DNA from: Microbispora amethystogenes
GTDB lineage: Bacteria > Actinomycetota > Actinomycetes > Streptosporangiales > Streptosporangiaceae
DNA: 64,000 bases
Assembly: GCF_016863015.1 (NCBI RefSeq)
Contig: NZ_BOOB01000009.1
Location: forward strand, 186,001 to 250,000
Direction of reading: 5' to 3'
The position numbers were made by a program, and so were the translations under genes. The notes below the pieces were generated by a model, which ran no database searches, had not been told where the DNA came from, and saw only the letters and a program-made list of their open reading frames with translations. Every line of letters begins with the position of its first letter. Within the stretch, counting starts at the first letter, position 1. This document shows, in pieces, positions 16,231-25,033 of the stretch.

Positions 16231-17297
16231 TCGGGACCGCACTGGTGGTGCGGCCCGACAACGCGGGTGACGTGCTGCTCGCGGGGCCCGCCGTGCGCGC
16301 CGTCGCCGCCGGGGCACGTGAGGTCGTCATGCTCGCCGGCCCGAACGGCAGGGCGGCGGCCGGACTGCTGCCCGGCGTCGACCGCGTGCTGGAGTGGCGC
16401 GCCCCCTGGATCGACCCCGACCGGATGCCGGTGACCTCCGAGCACGCGGCCCGCCTGGTCGAGCAGGTCCGCGCCGTCGGGCCCGACCTGGCCGTGATCT
16501 TCACGTCCTTCCACCAGTCGGCGCTGCCGACGGCCCTGCTGCTGCGGCTCGCCGGAGTGCCGCGCATCGCCGCGATCAGCGAGGACTACCCCGGCTCCCT
16601 GCTCGACGTGCGGCACGTCGTGGACGAGAGCGTGGACGTCCCCGAGCCGGAGCGGATGCTCGGCCTCGCCCGCGCGGCGGGCTTCGTGCTGCCGCCCGGC
16701 GACGACGGGCGGCTCGCCGTACGCGGACCGCTGCCGGACGTGGAACACCTCACCGGGCCGCCGGGCTATGTGGTGGTGCATCCCGGCACGACCGCGCAGG
16801 CCAGGGCGTGGCCCGCCGAGCGCTGGGCGGAGGCGGTCGGGGCGCTGCTGGCCGCGGGCGAGCGGGTCGTCGTCACCGGCAGCCCGGGGGAGCGGGCCCT
16901 CACCGCGATCGTCTCCGGTCCCGCGGCGGACCTCGGCGGGGCGACCACGTTCGCCGAGCTGGCCGCCGTGCTGGCCGGGGCGTCGGCGGTCGTGGCGGCC
17001 AACACCGGCCCCGCCCATCTCGCGGCGGCGGTCGGCACGCCGGTGGTCAGCCTGTTCGCGCCGGTCGTGCCCGCCGCCCGCTGGGCGCCGTACGGCGTGC
17101 CCTCGGTGCTCCTCGGCGACCAGGACGCCCCCTGCCGGGGGAGCAGGGCGAGGATCTGCCCCGTCCCCGGCCATCCGTGCCTGTCCGCCGTCAGCGGGGC
17201 GCAGGTCGTGGACGCCGTCCGCGGCCTGACCGCGGCGAGGGAGCCGCTCGGCGAGGCGGTCGAGGTGGTCGAGGCGGTCAAGGAGGGGGTGTCATGA
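16227..17297 (+). CDS. GT9 heptosyltransferase-like glycosyltransferase (first)
   Basis: About 356 residues with a GT-B fold. The N-terminal VVRPDNAGDVLLAGPAVRA and the C-terminal VVHPGTTAQARAWPAERWAE and AANTGPAHLAAAVGTP motifs are typical of ADP-heptose:LPS heptosyltransferase-related enzymes. Since ADP-heptose enzymes are encoded in the same operon, a heptose donor is likely. The GTG start overlaps the GT2 stop by 4 bases. The C-terminus carries two Cys pairs (APCRG, ARICPVPGHPC) as in some family members. Confidence 0.88.
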   Translation: MIGTALVVRPDNAGDVLLAGPAVRAVAAGAREVVMLAGPNGRAAAGLLPGVDRVLEWRAPWIDPDRMPVTSEHAARLVEQVRAVGPDLAVIFTSFHQSALPTALLLRLAGVPRIAAISEDYPGSLLDVRHVVDESVDVPEPERMLGLARAAGFVLPPGDDGRLAVRGPLPDVEHLTGPPGYVVVHPGTTAQARAWPAERWAEAVGALLAAGERVVVTGSPGERALTAIVSGPAADLGGATTFAELAAVLAGASAVVAANTGPAHLAAAVGTPVVSLFAPVVPAARWAPYGVPSVLLGDQDAPCRGSRARICPVPGHPCLSAVSGAQVVDAVRGLTAAREPLGEAVEVVEAVKEGVS

Positions 17298-18487
17298 GGA
17301 TCGCCCTGGTCTCGGAGCACGCGAGCCCGCTCGCGACCCTCGGCGGCGTGGACGCGGGCGGGCAGAACGTGCACGTGGCGGCGCTGGCCCTGGCCCTGGC
17401 GGAGCGGGGCAACGAGGTCGTCGTCCACACGCGGCGCACCTCGCCGGAGCAGCCGGACACCGTGCCCATGGCGCCCGGCGTCACCGTCGAGCACGTGCCG
17501 GCCGGGCCGCCCGAGCCGCTGCCCAAGGACGAACTGCTGCCACACATGGTGGAGTTCGGCGCGCACCTGGCCCGCGGGTGGAAGGGCGAGCGGCCCGACG
17601 TGGCGCACGCCCACTTCTGGATGAGCGGCCTGGCCGCCCTCACGGCGGCCGAGCCGCTCGGCGTCCCGGTCGTGCAGACCTACCACGCGCTCGGCACGGT
17701 GAAGCGGCGCTGGCAGGGCGAGGCCGACACGAGCCCGGCGACCCGGATCTCCGCCGAGCGCGAGATCGGCCGCCGGGCCGTCGCCGTGATCGCCACCTGC
17801 TCCGACGAGGTGCGGGAACTGGTCGCGCTGGGCGTGCCGCGCGACCGGATCGCGGTCGTGCCGTGCGGCGTCGACCTCGGCCTGTTCCGCCCGGGCGGCC
17901 CGGCCGCCCCGCGCGGCGACCGGCCCCGGGTGCTGAGCATCGGGCGCATGGTGCCGCGCAAGGGGGTGGACACCGTCGTCCGCGCCCTGCGGCAGGTGCC
18001 CGGCGCCGAACTCGTCATCGCGGGCGGCGAACCGGGCGACGAGGAGAGCACGCGACTGCGCGCGCTGGCGGACGGCCTCGGCCTCGGCGACCGGGTCCGG
18101 CTGATCGGCAGCGTGGGCCGGGCCGAGGTGCCCGCCCTCATGCGCTCCGCCGACGTGCTGGTGACCGTCCCGTGGTACGAGCCCTTCGGCATGGTGCCCC
18201 TGGAGGCCCTGGCCTGCGGGGTGCCGGTGATCGCCTCGGCGGTCGGCGGCCACCTCGACACCGTCGCGGGATGCGGCGTGCTGGTGCCGCCCCGGCGGCC
18301 CCGCGCGCTGTCCCGCGCGCTCGGCGACCTGCTCGCCCGGCCCGCCCTGCGGGCGGCGCTGTCGGCCGCGGGGGTGAGGCGGGCCCGCGCCCGCTACGGC
18401 TGGTCCAGGATCGCCGAGCAGACCGAGTCCGTGTACCGAAACCTGGCCGGCGGGCGTCTCGGCGCCCTCGCCGCCGCGGGAGGCTGA
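17294..18487 (+). CDS. GT4 family glycosyltransferase
   Basis: About 397 residues. GGVDAGGQNVHVAALALALA near the N-terminus and the C-terminal PWYEPFGMVPLEALACGVPV segment with its EX7E glutamates are classic for retaining GT4 enzymes of the MshA/sucrose-phosphate-synthase type. A mannose- or glucose-type nucleotide sugar is possible, but the donor cannot be read from sequence. The ATGA overlap couples it to the preceding GT9. Confidence 0.92.
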   Translation: MRIALVSEHASPLATLGGVDAGGQNVHVAALALALAERGNEVVVHTRRTSPEQPDTVPMAPGVTVEHVPAGPPEPLPKDELLPHMVEFGAHLARGWKGERPDVAHAHFWMSGLAALTAAEPLGVPVVQTYHALGTVKRRWQGEADTSPATRISAEREIGRRAVAVIATCSDEVRELVALGVPRDRIAVVPCGVDLGLFRPGGPAAPRGDRPRVLSIGRMVPRKGVDTVVRALRQVPGAELVIAGGEPGDEESTRLRALADGLGLGDRVRLIGSVGRAEVPALMRSADVLVTVPWYEPFGMVPLEALACGVPVIASAVGGHLDTVAGCGVLVPPRRPRALSRALGDLLARPALRAALSAAGVRRARARYGWSRIAEQTESVYRNLAGGRLGALAAAGG

Positions 18488-18490
18488 GCG

Positions 18491-19042
18491 ATGCATCCTC
18501 ACCTGGCCCGGCTGAGCACCGCGCTGACGGCGGTCGACCCGGAGACGCCCAAGATCCACGCCTGGGGTTACAAGCTCGCCGCCGTGCTGAGCGGTGGTGG
18601 ACGGCTGCTCGCCTGCGGCAACGGCGGCTCGGCCGCCGAGGCGCAGCACCTGACCGCCGAACTGGTCGGGCGCTACCGCGCCGACCGGCGGCCGTACGCC
18701 GCGATCCCGCTGCACGGCGACACCTCGTCGCTGACCGCCATCGGCAACGACTTCGGCATCACCGAGCTGTACGCGCGGCAGGTGCGGGCGCACGGCCGCC
18801 CCGGCGACGTGCTGATCTGCCTGTCCACCAGCGGGACGAGCGCCAACGTGACCGGGGCGGCCGAGGCCGGCCGCGAGTGCGGCCTGACCACCTGGGCGCT
18901 GACCGGCCCAGGGCCGAACCCGCTCGCCGACCTGTGCGACGAGGCCCTGACCGTGCCCGCCGACGACACCGCGACCATCCAGGAGGTGCATCTCACGGTG
19001 ATCCACATGCTGTGTGACGTGATCGAGAAGGCAGTGGCGTGA
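18491..19042 (+). CDS. gmhA: D-sedoheptulose 7-phosphate isomerase GmhA
   Basis: SIS-domain isomerase, about 183 residues; first committed step from sedoheptulose 7-phosphate to D-glycero-D-manno-heptose 7-phosphate. CGNGGSAAEAQHLTAELVGRY, CLSTSGTSANV and the C-terminal IQEVHLTVIHMLCD with its metal-binding Glu and His are intact and match GmhA rather than generic SIS proteins. It starts 3 bases after the GT4 stop and overlaps hldE by 4 bases. Confidence 0.94.
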   Translation: MHPHLARLSTALTAVDPETPKIHAWGYKLAAVLSGGGRLLACGNGGSAAEAQHLTAELVGRYRADRRPYAAIPLHGDTSSLTAIGNDFGITELYARQVRAHGRPGDVLICLSTSGTSANVTGAAEAGRECGLTTWALTGPGPNPLADLCDEALTVPADDTATIQEVHLTVIHMLCDVIEKAVA

Positions 19043-20436
19043 GCGCACCACTCGTCATCGTCGGAGACTCCCTGCTCGACGTCGACGTCGAGGGCACGGC
19101 CGACCGGCTGTGCCCCGACGCGCCCGTCCCCGTGGTCGAGGGGCAGGCGGAGCACCACCGGCCGGGCGGCGCCGGCCTCGCGGCGCTGCTCGCCGCCCGC
19201 GACGGCACGGCGGTGACGCTGGTCACCGCCGTCGGTGACGACCCCTCCGGCCGCTGCCTGGAGGACCTGCTGTCGCCCACGGTCGAGATCGTGCGGCTTC
19301 CGCTGCGCGGCACGACCGTGCGCAAGACCCGGGTCCGGGCCCGGGGGCAGACGCTGGTCAGGATCGACACCGGGGACGGCCGGGCGATGGGGCGGCCGGG
19401 CCAGGTGGCTTCGAGGAGCTCCGCGGGAGTCTCGGCCTTCGCCCGCGCCGCGGACGCCCTCGCCTCGGCGGGCGCGGTGCTGGTGGCCGACTACGGGCGC
19501 GGCGTGGCCGACCTGCTCCGTGAACTGCTGCACGGCCTCGACGTGCCGGTCGTCTGGGACCCCCACCCACGTGGGTCGCTGCCCGTGCCCGGATGCGCGC
19601 TCGTCACACCCAGCGAGGCGGAGGCCCGGGGCATGTGCGGCGAGCCGTACGTCTCGCCGGAGCGCACGGCCCGCAGGCTCGTCCGCGACCTCGACGCCGA
19701 GGCCGTCGCGATCACGCTGGGCGAGCGCGGCGCGATGCTGGCCCGGCGCGGCGGCAGGTTCGGGCCGGTCCCCGCCCCGCACGTCGCCACCGGCGCCGAC
19801 GCCTGCGGCGCGGGCGACCGCTTCGCCGCGGCGGCGGCCCTCGCCCTGGCCGATGGCGCGTCCACCGAGGACGCCGTCGCCCGCGCGGTCGGCGAGGCCA
19901 CCAGGTTCGTGGCGGAGGGCGGGGCCGCCGCCCTCCGCTTGCCGCGCCCGGCCGCCGAGGCGCCCGTGCCGTTCCCGTCCGGGGCCTCCGCCTTCGAGGT
20001 GGCCGCCGCCGTACGGGCCGCCGGAGGCCGGCTCATCGCGACCGGCGGATGCTTCGACCTGCTGCACGCCGGGCACGTGAGCCTGCTGCGGCGGGCCAGG
20101 GCGCTCGGCGACGCCCTCGTCGTCTGCGTCAACTCCGACGACTCGATCCGGCGGCTCAAGGGCCCGAGCAGGCCGCTGGTGAGCGAGCGCGACCGCGTCG
20201 AGGTGCTGCGCGCCCTGGGCTGCGTGGACGCCGTGACGGTCTTCGACGAGGACACGCCGTCCCAGGTCATCGAGCGGCTGGGCCCGGACGTGTGGGTGAA
20301 GGGGGGCGACTACGACGAGCGGTCGATGCCGGAGGCCGAGGCCGTGCGCCGGGCCGGCGGGGAGGTCGTCATCCTGCCGACCGTGCCCGGATATTCCACC
20401 ACGGGCCTGATCGCCGCCGCCCGGGCCGCATCGTGA
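19039..20436 (+). CDS. hldE: Bifunctional heptose-phosphate kinase/nucleotidyltransferase (HldE type)
   Basis: About 465 residues. The N-terminal PfkB-family kinase domain (1-310) has the GADACGAGDRF motif with catalytic Asp260; the expected GGAANVA sugar-binding motif is altered to GGAGLAALLA. The C-terminal nucleotidyltransferase (from ~325) has GGCFDLLHAGHVSLL with its HxGH box, NSDDSIRRLKG and the WVKGGDYD motif. Together they would make heptose 1,7-bisphosphate and then, after GmhB, a nucleotide-activated heptose (ADP-heptose in characterised HldE). The GTG start overlaps gmhA. Confidence 0.93.
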   Translation: MSAPLVIVGDSLLDVDVEGTADRLCPDAPVPVVEGQAEHHRPGGAGLAALLAARDGTAVTLVTAVGDDPSGRCLEDLLSPTVEIVRLPLRGTTVRKTRVRARGQTLVRIDTGDGRAMGRPGQVASRSSAGVSAFARAADALASAGAVLVADYGRGVADLLRELLHGLDVPVVWDPHPRGSLPVPGCALVTPSEAEARGMCGEPYVSPERTARRLVRDLDAEAVAITLGERGAMLARRGGRFGPVPAPHVATGADACGAGDRFAAAAALALADGASTEDAVARAVGEATRFVAEGGAAALRLPRPAAEAPVPFPSGASAFEVAAAVRAAGGRLIATGGCFDLLHAGHVSLLRRARALGDALVVCVNSDDSIRRLKGPSRPLVSERDRVEVLRALGCVDAVTVFDEDTPSQVIERLGPDVWVKGGDYDERSMPEAEAVRRAGGEVVILPTVPGYSTTGLIAAARAAS

Positions 20437-20479
20437 TCTCCGTCGCGGGTAGCGGTCCTCAGTCGGAAGGGAAACCTCA

Positions 20480-21172
20480 ATGGTGGGAAACGTACTGATC
20501 ACCGGTGGCGCGTCCGGCCTCGGCCGGGCCACCGCGGCGGCGGTCGCCAAGGCCGGCGGCCGGCCGCTGGTCGTCGACCTCAACGAGCCGGACGGCGGGT
20601 TCGACCACGTGCGCGCCGACCTCGCCGACCGCGAGCAGGCCGAGCGGGCCGTACGCGAGCTCGCCGAGCGGGCGGGCGGCCTCGACGGCGTGGTCACGGC
20701 GGCGGGCGTCGACGCCTGCGGACGGCTGGAGGACGTGGCCGCCGACACGTGGGAGCGGGTGATCGGGGTCAACCTCCTCGGCACCGCCGCGGTGGTCCGG
20801 GCGGCCCTGCCGTTCCTCCGCGCGTCGGAGGGTGCGTCGGGGGGCAGGGTCGTCACCGTCGCCTCCACGCTCGGCGTGCGGGCGCTCAGCGACGCCACGG
20901 CCTACTGCGCCTCGAAGTTCGGCGTGGTGGGCTTCACCCGGGCCCTCGCGGCCGAGCTGGCGGGCCAGGTCGGGGTCACCCTGCTGATCCCCGGCGGCAT
21001 GCACACCAGCTTCTTCGACGACCGGCCCGAGCAGTACAAGCCCGGCCCCGACGCCCGGCTGAACCAGCCGGAGGACGTCGCCGCGGCGATCCTGTTCGCT
21101 CTCGGCCAGCCGCGGGGCTGCGAGGTCAGGGAGCTGGTCGTGGCCGCCTCGACGGAGACGTCATGGCCCTAG
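20480..21172 (+). CDS. Short-chain dehydrogenase/reductase
   Basis: About 230 residues. Rossmann motif VLITGGASGLGRA, a catalytic Ser in VASTLG and Tyr/Lys in YCASKFG are complete, so it should be an active NAD(P)-dependent enzyme. Being inside the heptose operon it may oxidise, reduce or epimerise the sugar, a role that could replace HldD-type epimerisation; this is inference. A 43-base gap with AAGGGAAACC precedes the ATG, the largest gap in the operon. Confidence 0.88.
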   Translation: MVGNVLITGGASGLGRATAAAVAKAGGRPLVVDLNEPDGGFDHVRADLADREQAERAVRELAERAGGLDGVVTAAGVDACGRLEDVAADTWERVIGVNLLGTAAVVRAALPFLRASEGASGGRVVTVASTLGVRALSDATAYCASKFGVVGFTRALAAELAGQVGVTLLIPGGMHTSFFDDRPEQYKPGPDARLNQPEDVAAAILFALGQPRGCEVRELVVAASTETSWP

Positions 21173-22110
21173 AGGAACCGGGAAGACCGGTCCTGCTCGC
21201 CCTGCGCGGGCTGGGGCTCGGCGACCTGCTCGCCTCGGTGCCCGCGCTGCGGGCGCTGCGGCGGGCGCATCCCGGGCATCACTTCGTGCTCGCCACCCCC
21301 GCCTACCTCGGCGGGCTGCTCCCGCTGATCGGCGGCGTCGACGAGCTGATCGACGTGTCCGGCCCGGGACCGGTGCCGTACGCGTCGCCGGACGTCGCGG
21401 TGAACCTGCACGGCAGCGGCCCGGAGAGCATCCAGGCGCTGCGCCGCACGCGGCCGGGCCGCCTGCTCACCCACACGCACCCCGCCGTGCCCGGCTCGGA
21501 CGGCCCCGCGTGGAACGCGGAGACGCACGAGCGTGAGCGGTGGTGCTCGCTGCTGGACTGGTACGGCATCGCGGCCGACCCCGACGACCTCGCGCTCGGC
21601 GACCCGGGTCCGGGCTCGCTGCCCGGCGGCGAGGTGGTCATCCATCCGGGTGCGGCGTTCCCGGCCCGGCAGTGGCCGCCGGACCGCTTCGCCCAGGTGG
21701 CCGCCGAGCTCGTCCGGGAGGGCCACCGGGTCGTCGTCACGGGCGGGGTGACCGAGATCGCGCTCGCCCGGCACGTCGCGGCTCTCGCCGGGCTGCCGGA
21801 GGAGTCGGTGCTGGCCGGCCGTACGAACCTGCCCGAGCTGGCCGCGCTGACGGCGCACGCGTCGCTGGTGGTGTGTGGCGACACCGGTATGGCGCACCTG
21901 GCCACCGCGGTCGGCACGCCCTCGGTCATCCTGTACGGCCCGATTCCGCCCGCGTTGTGGGGCCCGCCGCCGGGCCGTCCGCACATCGCGCTGTGGGCGG
22001 GACGCCGGGGAGATCCGCACGGCGACACGCCGTCGGAAGGCCTGCTGGAGATCGGAGTGCCCGAGGTGCTTGACGCGGTCAGAAGGTTGCGAGGAGTGGG
22101 GGCGCGATGA
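21163..22110 (+). CDS. GT9 heptosyltransferase-like glycosyltransferase (second)
   Basis: About 315 residues. LLALRGLGLGDLLASVPALR, VIHPGAAFPARQWPPDRFAQ and VCGDTGMAHLATAVGTPSVI are GT9 motifs. It is clearly related in design to the first GT9 of the operon but diverged, suggesting two successive heptosyl transfers. The ATG overlaps the SDR stop by 10 bases, and its stop overlaps the next start (ATGA). Confidence 0.9.
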   Translation: MALEEPGRPVLLALRGLGLGDLLASVPALRALRRAHPGHHFVLATPAYLGGLLPLIGGVDELIDVSGPGPVPYASPDVAVNLHGSGPESIQALRRTRPGRLLTHTHPAVPGSDGPAWNAETHERERWCSLLDWYGIAADPDDLALGDPGPGSLPGGEVVIHPGAAFPARQWPPDRFAQVAAELVREGHRVVVTGGVTEIALARHVAALAGLPEESVLAGRTNLPELAALTAHASLVVCGDTGMAHLATAVGTPSVILYGPIPPALWGPPPGRPHIALWAGRRGDPHGDTPSEGLLEIGVPEVLDAVRRLRGVGAR

Positions 22111-23069
22111 ACGGATCCCGTGTCGTGGTCACCGGAGGAGCCGGGTTCCTCGGCTCCTACCTGTGCGAACGCTTACTCGAAGGGGGCGCGGCGGTCGTCT
22201 GCCTGGACAACTTCCTGACCGGGTCCCCGCGCAACGTCGAGCACCTGATCGGCCGCCCGGCGTTCCGGCTGGTGGAGTGCGACCTGACGGGGTTCGTCCA
22301 CGTGCCCGGCCAGGTGGACCTGGTGCTCCACTTCGCCTCGGCGGCGTCGCCCGCCGACTACCTGCGTCATCCGATCGAGACGCTGAAGGTCGGCAGCATG
22401 GGCACGCTGCACGCGCTCGGGCTCGCCGCCGAGAAGGACGCCCGGCTGGTCCTCGCGTCCACCAGCGAGGTGTACGGCGACCCGCTGGAGCACCCGCAGA
22501 AGGAGACCTACTGGGGCAACGTCAACCCGGTCGGGCCGCGCAGCGTGTACGACGAGGCCAAGCGCTTCGCCGAGGCGCTGACCACGGCCTACCGCGACTC
22601 GCGGGGCGTCGACACCGCCATCGCCCGGATCTTCAACACGTACGGCCCGCGGATGCGGCCGCACGACGGCCGGGCGATTCCCACGTTCATCCGGCAGGCG
22701 CTGCTGGGCGAGCCGATCACGGTGACCGGTGACGGCAGCCAGACGCGGTCGATCTGCTACGTGGACGACACGGTCGACGGCGTGCTCGCGCTCGCCGCGA
22801 GCGACTTCGCCGGGCCGGTGAACATCGGCAACCCGGCGGAGATGTCGATGTCGGAACTGGCGGAGACGATCCGGGACCTCGCGGGTTCCGCCTCGCCGGT
22901 CCGGTTCATCGAGCGCCCGGTGGACGACCCCGCCGTGCGCCGCCCGGACACCACGCTCGCCGAGGAGCGGCTCGGGTGGCGTCCCCGGGTCGACCCCCTC
23001 ACCGGCCTGCGCCGCACCATCGACTGGTTCGAGAAGGAGCTGAGCTCGCCGTACTCCGTCGCCTCCTGA
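22107..23069 (+). CDS. NAD-dependent nucleotide-sugar epimerase/decarboxylase (UXS-like)
   Basis: About 320 residues of the extended SDR family. VTGGAGFLGSYLCERLL binds NAD; STSEVYGDPLEHPQKETYWG and YDEAKRFAEA supply the Ser/Tyr/Lys triad; RIFNTYGPRM and SICYVDD are substrate-side motifs. The STSEVYGDP...Q-E-Y-WG pattern is closest to UDP-glucuronate decarboxylase, which makes UDP-xylose, though another nucleotide-sugar conversion is possible. It is the last gene of the operon. Confidence 0.88.
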   Translation: MNGSRVVVTGGAGFLGSYLCERLLEGGAAVVCLDNFLTGSPRNVEHLIGRPAFRLVECDLTGFVHVPGQVDLVLHFASAASPADYLRHPIETLKVGSMGTLHALGLAAEKDARLVLASTSEVYGDPLEHPQKETYWGNVNPVGPRSVYDEAKRFAEALTTAYRDSRGVDTAIARIFNTYGPRMRPHDGRAIPTFIRQALLGEPITVTGDGSQTRSICYVDDTVDGVLALAASDFAGPVNIGNPAEMSMSELAETIRDLAGSASPVRFIERPVDDPAVRRPDTTLAEERLGWRPRVDPLTGLRRTIDWFEKELSSPYSVAS

Positions 23070-23072
23070 TCG

Positions 23073-23099
23073 CCGTCGTCCCGGGACCCGCTACGACGG
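23073..23099. terminator. Hairpin closing the heptose operon
   Basis: CCGTCGT/ACGACGG arms around a 13-base loop, between the convergent epimerase and AraC genes. Confidence 0.5.
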
Positions 23100-23102
23100 G
23101 GA

Positions 23103-24101
23103 TCAGTCCATGCCCGTCCCGTCCGTGGTGTCGTCCGACGCCGCCCGATGACGGTGATCACGGGGAGAGACGCCGTAGGCGGCGCGGAAGCTGCGGCTGA
23201 AGGTCGCGGCATCGCCGAAGCCCCAGCGGGCGGCTATGGCCTGGATGGGCCGGGACCGCTGGAGGGGATCGACCAGGTCGCGGTGGCACCGCTCCAGGCG
23301 GCACCGGCGGATCCAGCCCGCCACGCCGATGCCCTGCTCCTGGAAGATCGCGTACAGGTGCCGTACGGAGATCCCGTGTGCCGCGGCGATCATCTCCGGG
23401 TTCAGGTCCGGATCGCCGAGCCGCTCCCGGATGAAGTGGTGGATCAGTGACAGCAGCGCCTGACGCCGCGACTCGGGCGTCAGCGCGGCGGGGGCCTCGG
23501 ACCGGTGCGCGCACGTCGCCGCGATCAGGTCGAGGGTGACGAGGCCCAGCGCCTCCGCGTCCTGGCGGGTGAGATCGCCGGCGTTCTCCGCCAGTTGCCT
23601 CAGGTGCCCGGCCAGGACGCCGGTGATCCCGGCCCGGGCCGGGAACGGCGCCGCGACGAGCCGTCCGGCCAGGTCGGACCGCAGGCCGAGCGAGGATTTC
23701 GGGAACTGGACGACCAGGGCCTTCGCGGGTCCCGCTTCGGCCCCTCGCCATCCCCGCCAGGGCTGGGACGAGTCGATGAGAAGGAAGTGGTTCACCGCGA
23801 AGTGCGCCTCCCGGCCCGCCTGCGTCATCGCACCGTCGCCGGTGAGAACGAGGTGGAGCTGGAAGACCTCCGGGTCCGACTGCCGGATGAGCTTCGCGGG
23901 CCGGGTCACCTGCAGCCTGTGGTGGCTCATCGCCGAGACGGTGATCGCGCCGAGGTCGAACAGCCGCGCTGACGCACGGAAGTCGGCGGGGCTGTCCGTG
24001 GTCGGCCAGGTGCTCACGAGCGACTGCGACATCGTCTGATGCCAGAAGGGGAAACGGTCCTGAGCGGTCAGGTCCCCGGTGTGCCACTCCAGAACTCGCA
24101 T
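23103..24101 (-). CDS. AraC-family transcriptional regulator
   Basis: About 332 residues. The N-terminal ligand/dimer domain of the AraC_binding_2 type (begins MRVLEWHTGDLTAQDRFPFW, residues 1-190) is followed by two helix-turn-helix units, ISVRHLYAIFQEQGIGVAGW and the conserved GFGDAATFSRSFRAAYGVSP. The ATG at 24101 was chosen because the N-terminal domain begins there and GGGGGTACGG precedes it. Divergent from the unknown gene at 24321; repeats in the shared gap are likely its operators. Confidence 0.93.
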   Translation of the reverse strand: MRVLEWHTGDLTAQDRFPFWHQTMSQSLVSTWPTTDSPADFRASARLFDLGAITVSAMSHHRLQVTRPAKLIRQSDPEVFQLHLVLTGDGAMTQAGREAHFAVNHFLLIDSSQPWRGWRGAEAGPAKALVVQFPKSSLGLRSDLAGRLVAAPFPARAGITGVLAGHLRQLAENAGDLTRQDAEALGLVTLDLIAATCAHRSEAPAALTPESRRQALLSLIHHFIRERLGDPDLNPEMIAAAHGISVRHLYAIFQEQGIGVAGWIRRCRLERCHRDLVDPLQRSRPIQAIAARWGFGDAATFSRSFRAAYGVSPRDHRHRAASDDTTDGTGMD

Positions 24102-24124
24102 CCGTACCCCCGTGCGGCCGAAAC

Positions 24125-24169
24125 AGTGTGCACAAATCGGCATTAAGTGTACAGAAAACGTCAAGACGT
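24125..24169. promoter_or_regulatory. Candidate AraC-type operator
   Basis: Two AGTGT-based direct repeats (AGTGTGCACAAA at 24125 and AAGTGTACAGAAA at 24145; the AGTGT cores are 21 bp apart, two helical turns), followed by the inverted repeat ACGTC-AA-GACGT at 24158-24169. Confidence 0.5.
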
Positions 24170-24320
24170 GCTCCAGGGATCTGGGGCACACTGACGCCAG
24201 ATACTGAATCCAGGCGCAGAAAGCCGTCGGTGGTGCAGATTGAAGAAAAGCGTCGAAGGCCGGGATCGCCCAGGTGGAAAGCGTGGGAATCCCGGACTTA
24301 GGTGATGTTAGGACGCAGAA

Positions 24321-24932
24321 ATGACGCAACCCGAGCAGGGGCTCCCCGCGGAGAACCAATGGGATCTGATGGTCGAGCACGGGCACGGCCTTCACAACGG
24401 ATTCCACGGCCTCTGGGCGGAGGGCGACGATCCTGAGGAACTGTCCCGGCTGCTCCGGGCGGATCCGGACTCGCGCCTGGAGTGCGATCTCGAAACGGCC
24501 GTCAAGGTGTACGGACGCATGCGGGAGCGCGCCGCCGCGTGGATCGGCCCGCACGCCCCCGGATGGACACACGTCCTCGTCCTCGGCCTGCATCCGTATC
24601 ATCCGGCCGTCCGCAACCTCGGGAAGCGGCGTGTCCTGGAGATGTACTGCCGTGAGGAACTGCGTGAGCTCGAACCCCTGAACCTTTACTACGACGGAGA
24701 ACGGATCGGAAGCGTCATCCCGCCGTACGACCAGGGCACGGATATGGACCTCCCTGAGTGCATGCCGTACGCGCCCGGGCCGGAGCGCGGCGGGACACGG
24801 AGCTTCACGCGGGACGTGCATTTCGTGGCGAGCATGGTGGGCCGCATTACGGGACGCTTCATCGACCGGGATTGGTGGACGGCGACGCGCACCCTTTATC
24901 GCATCCCCGACGGCTCATGGGAATCGCGATGA
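24321..24932 (+). CDS. Uncharacterised protein, divergent from AraC regulator
   Basis: About 203 residues, soluble, rich in His, Trp and acidic residues. It has no signal peptide or helix-turn-helix, and I recognise no family. Features visible: an N-terminal QWDLMVEHGHGLHNGFHG segment, a VLGLHPYHP motif, and a C-terminal RITGRFIDRDWWTATRTLY segment. The ribosome site is weak (AGGACGC). G+C at third positions is somewhat lower than in neighbours. As the partner of a divergent AraC gene it is the most likely regulatory target. Confidence 0.75.
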   Translation: MTQPEQGLPAENQWDLMVEHGHGLHNGFHGLWAEGDDPEELSRLLRADPDSRLECDLETAVKVYGRMRERAAAWIGPHAPGWTHVLVLGLHPYHPAVRNLGKRRVLEMYCREELRELEPLNLYYDGERIGSVIPPYDQGTDMDLPECMPYAPGPERGGTRSFTRDVHFVASMVGRITGRFIDRDWWTATRTLYRIPDGSWESR

Positions 24933-25033
24933 CGCCGGCCAGGTGAGCGGAGGCGGGGCCGGTTCCGCCGGCCGGCCCGGCGCCCCGTCTCTCCCGGGTG
25001 CGGCGCGCCCGTGAGTTTGGTAAGGCTGTAGTC

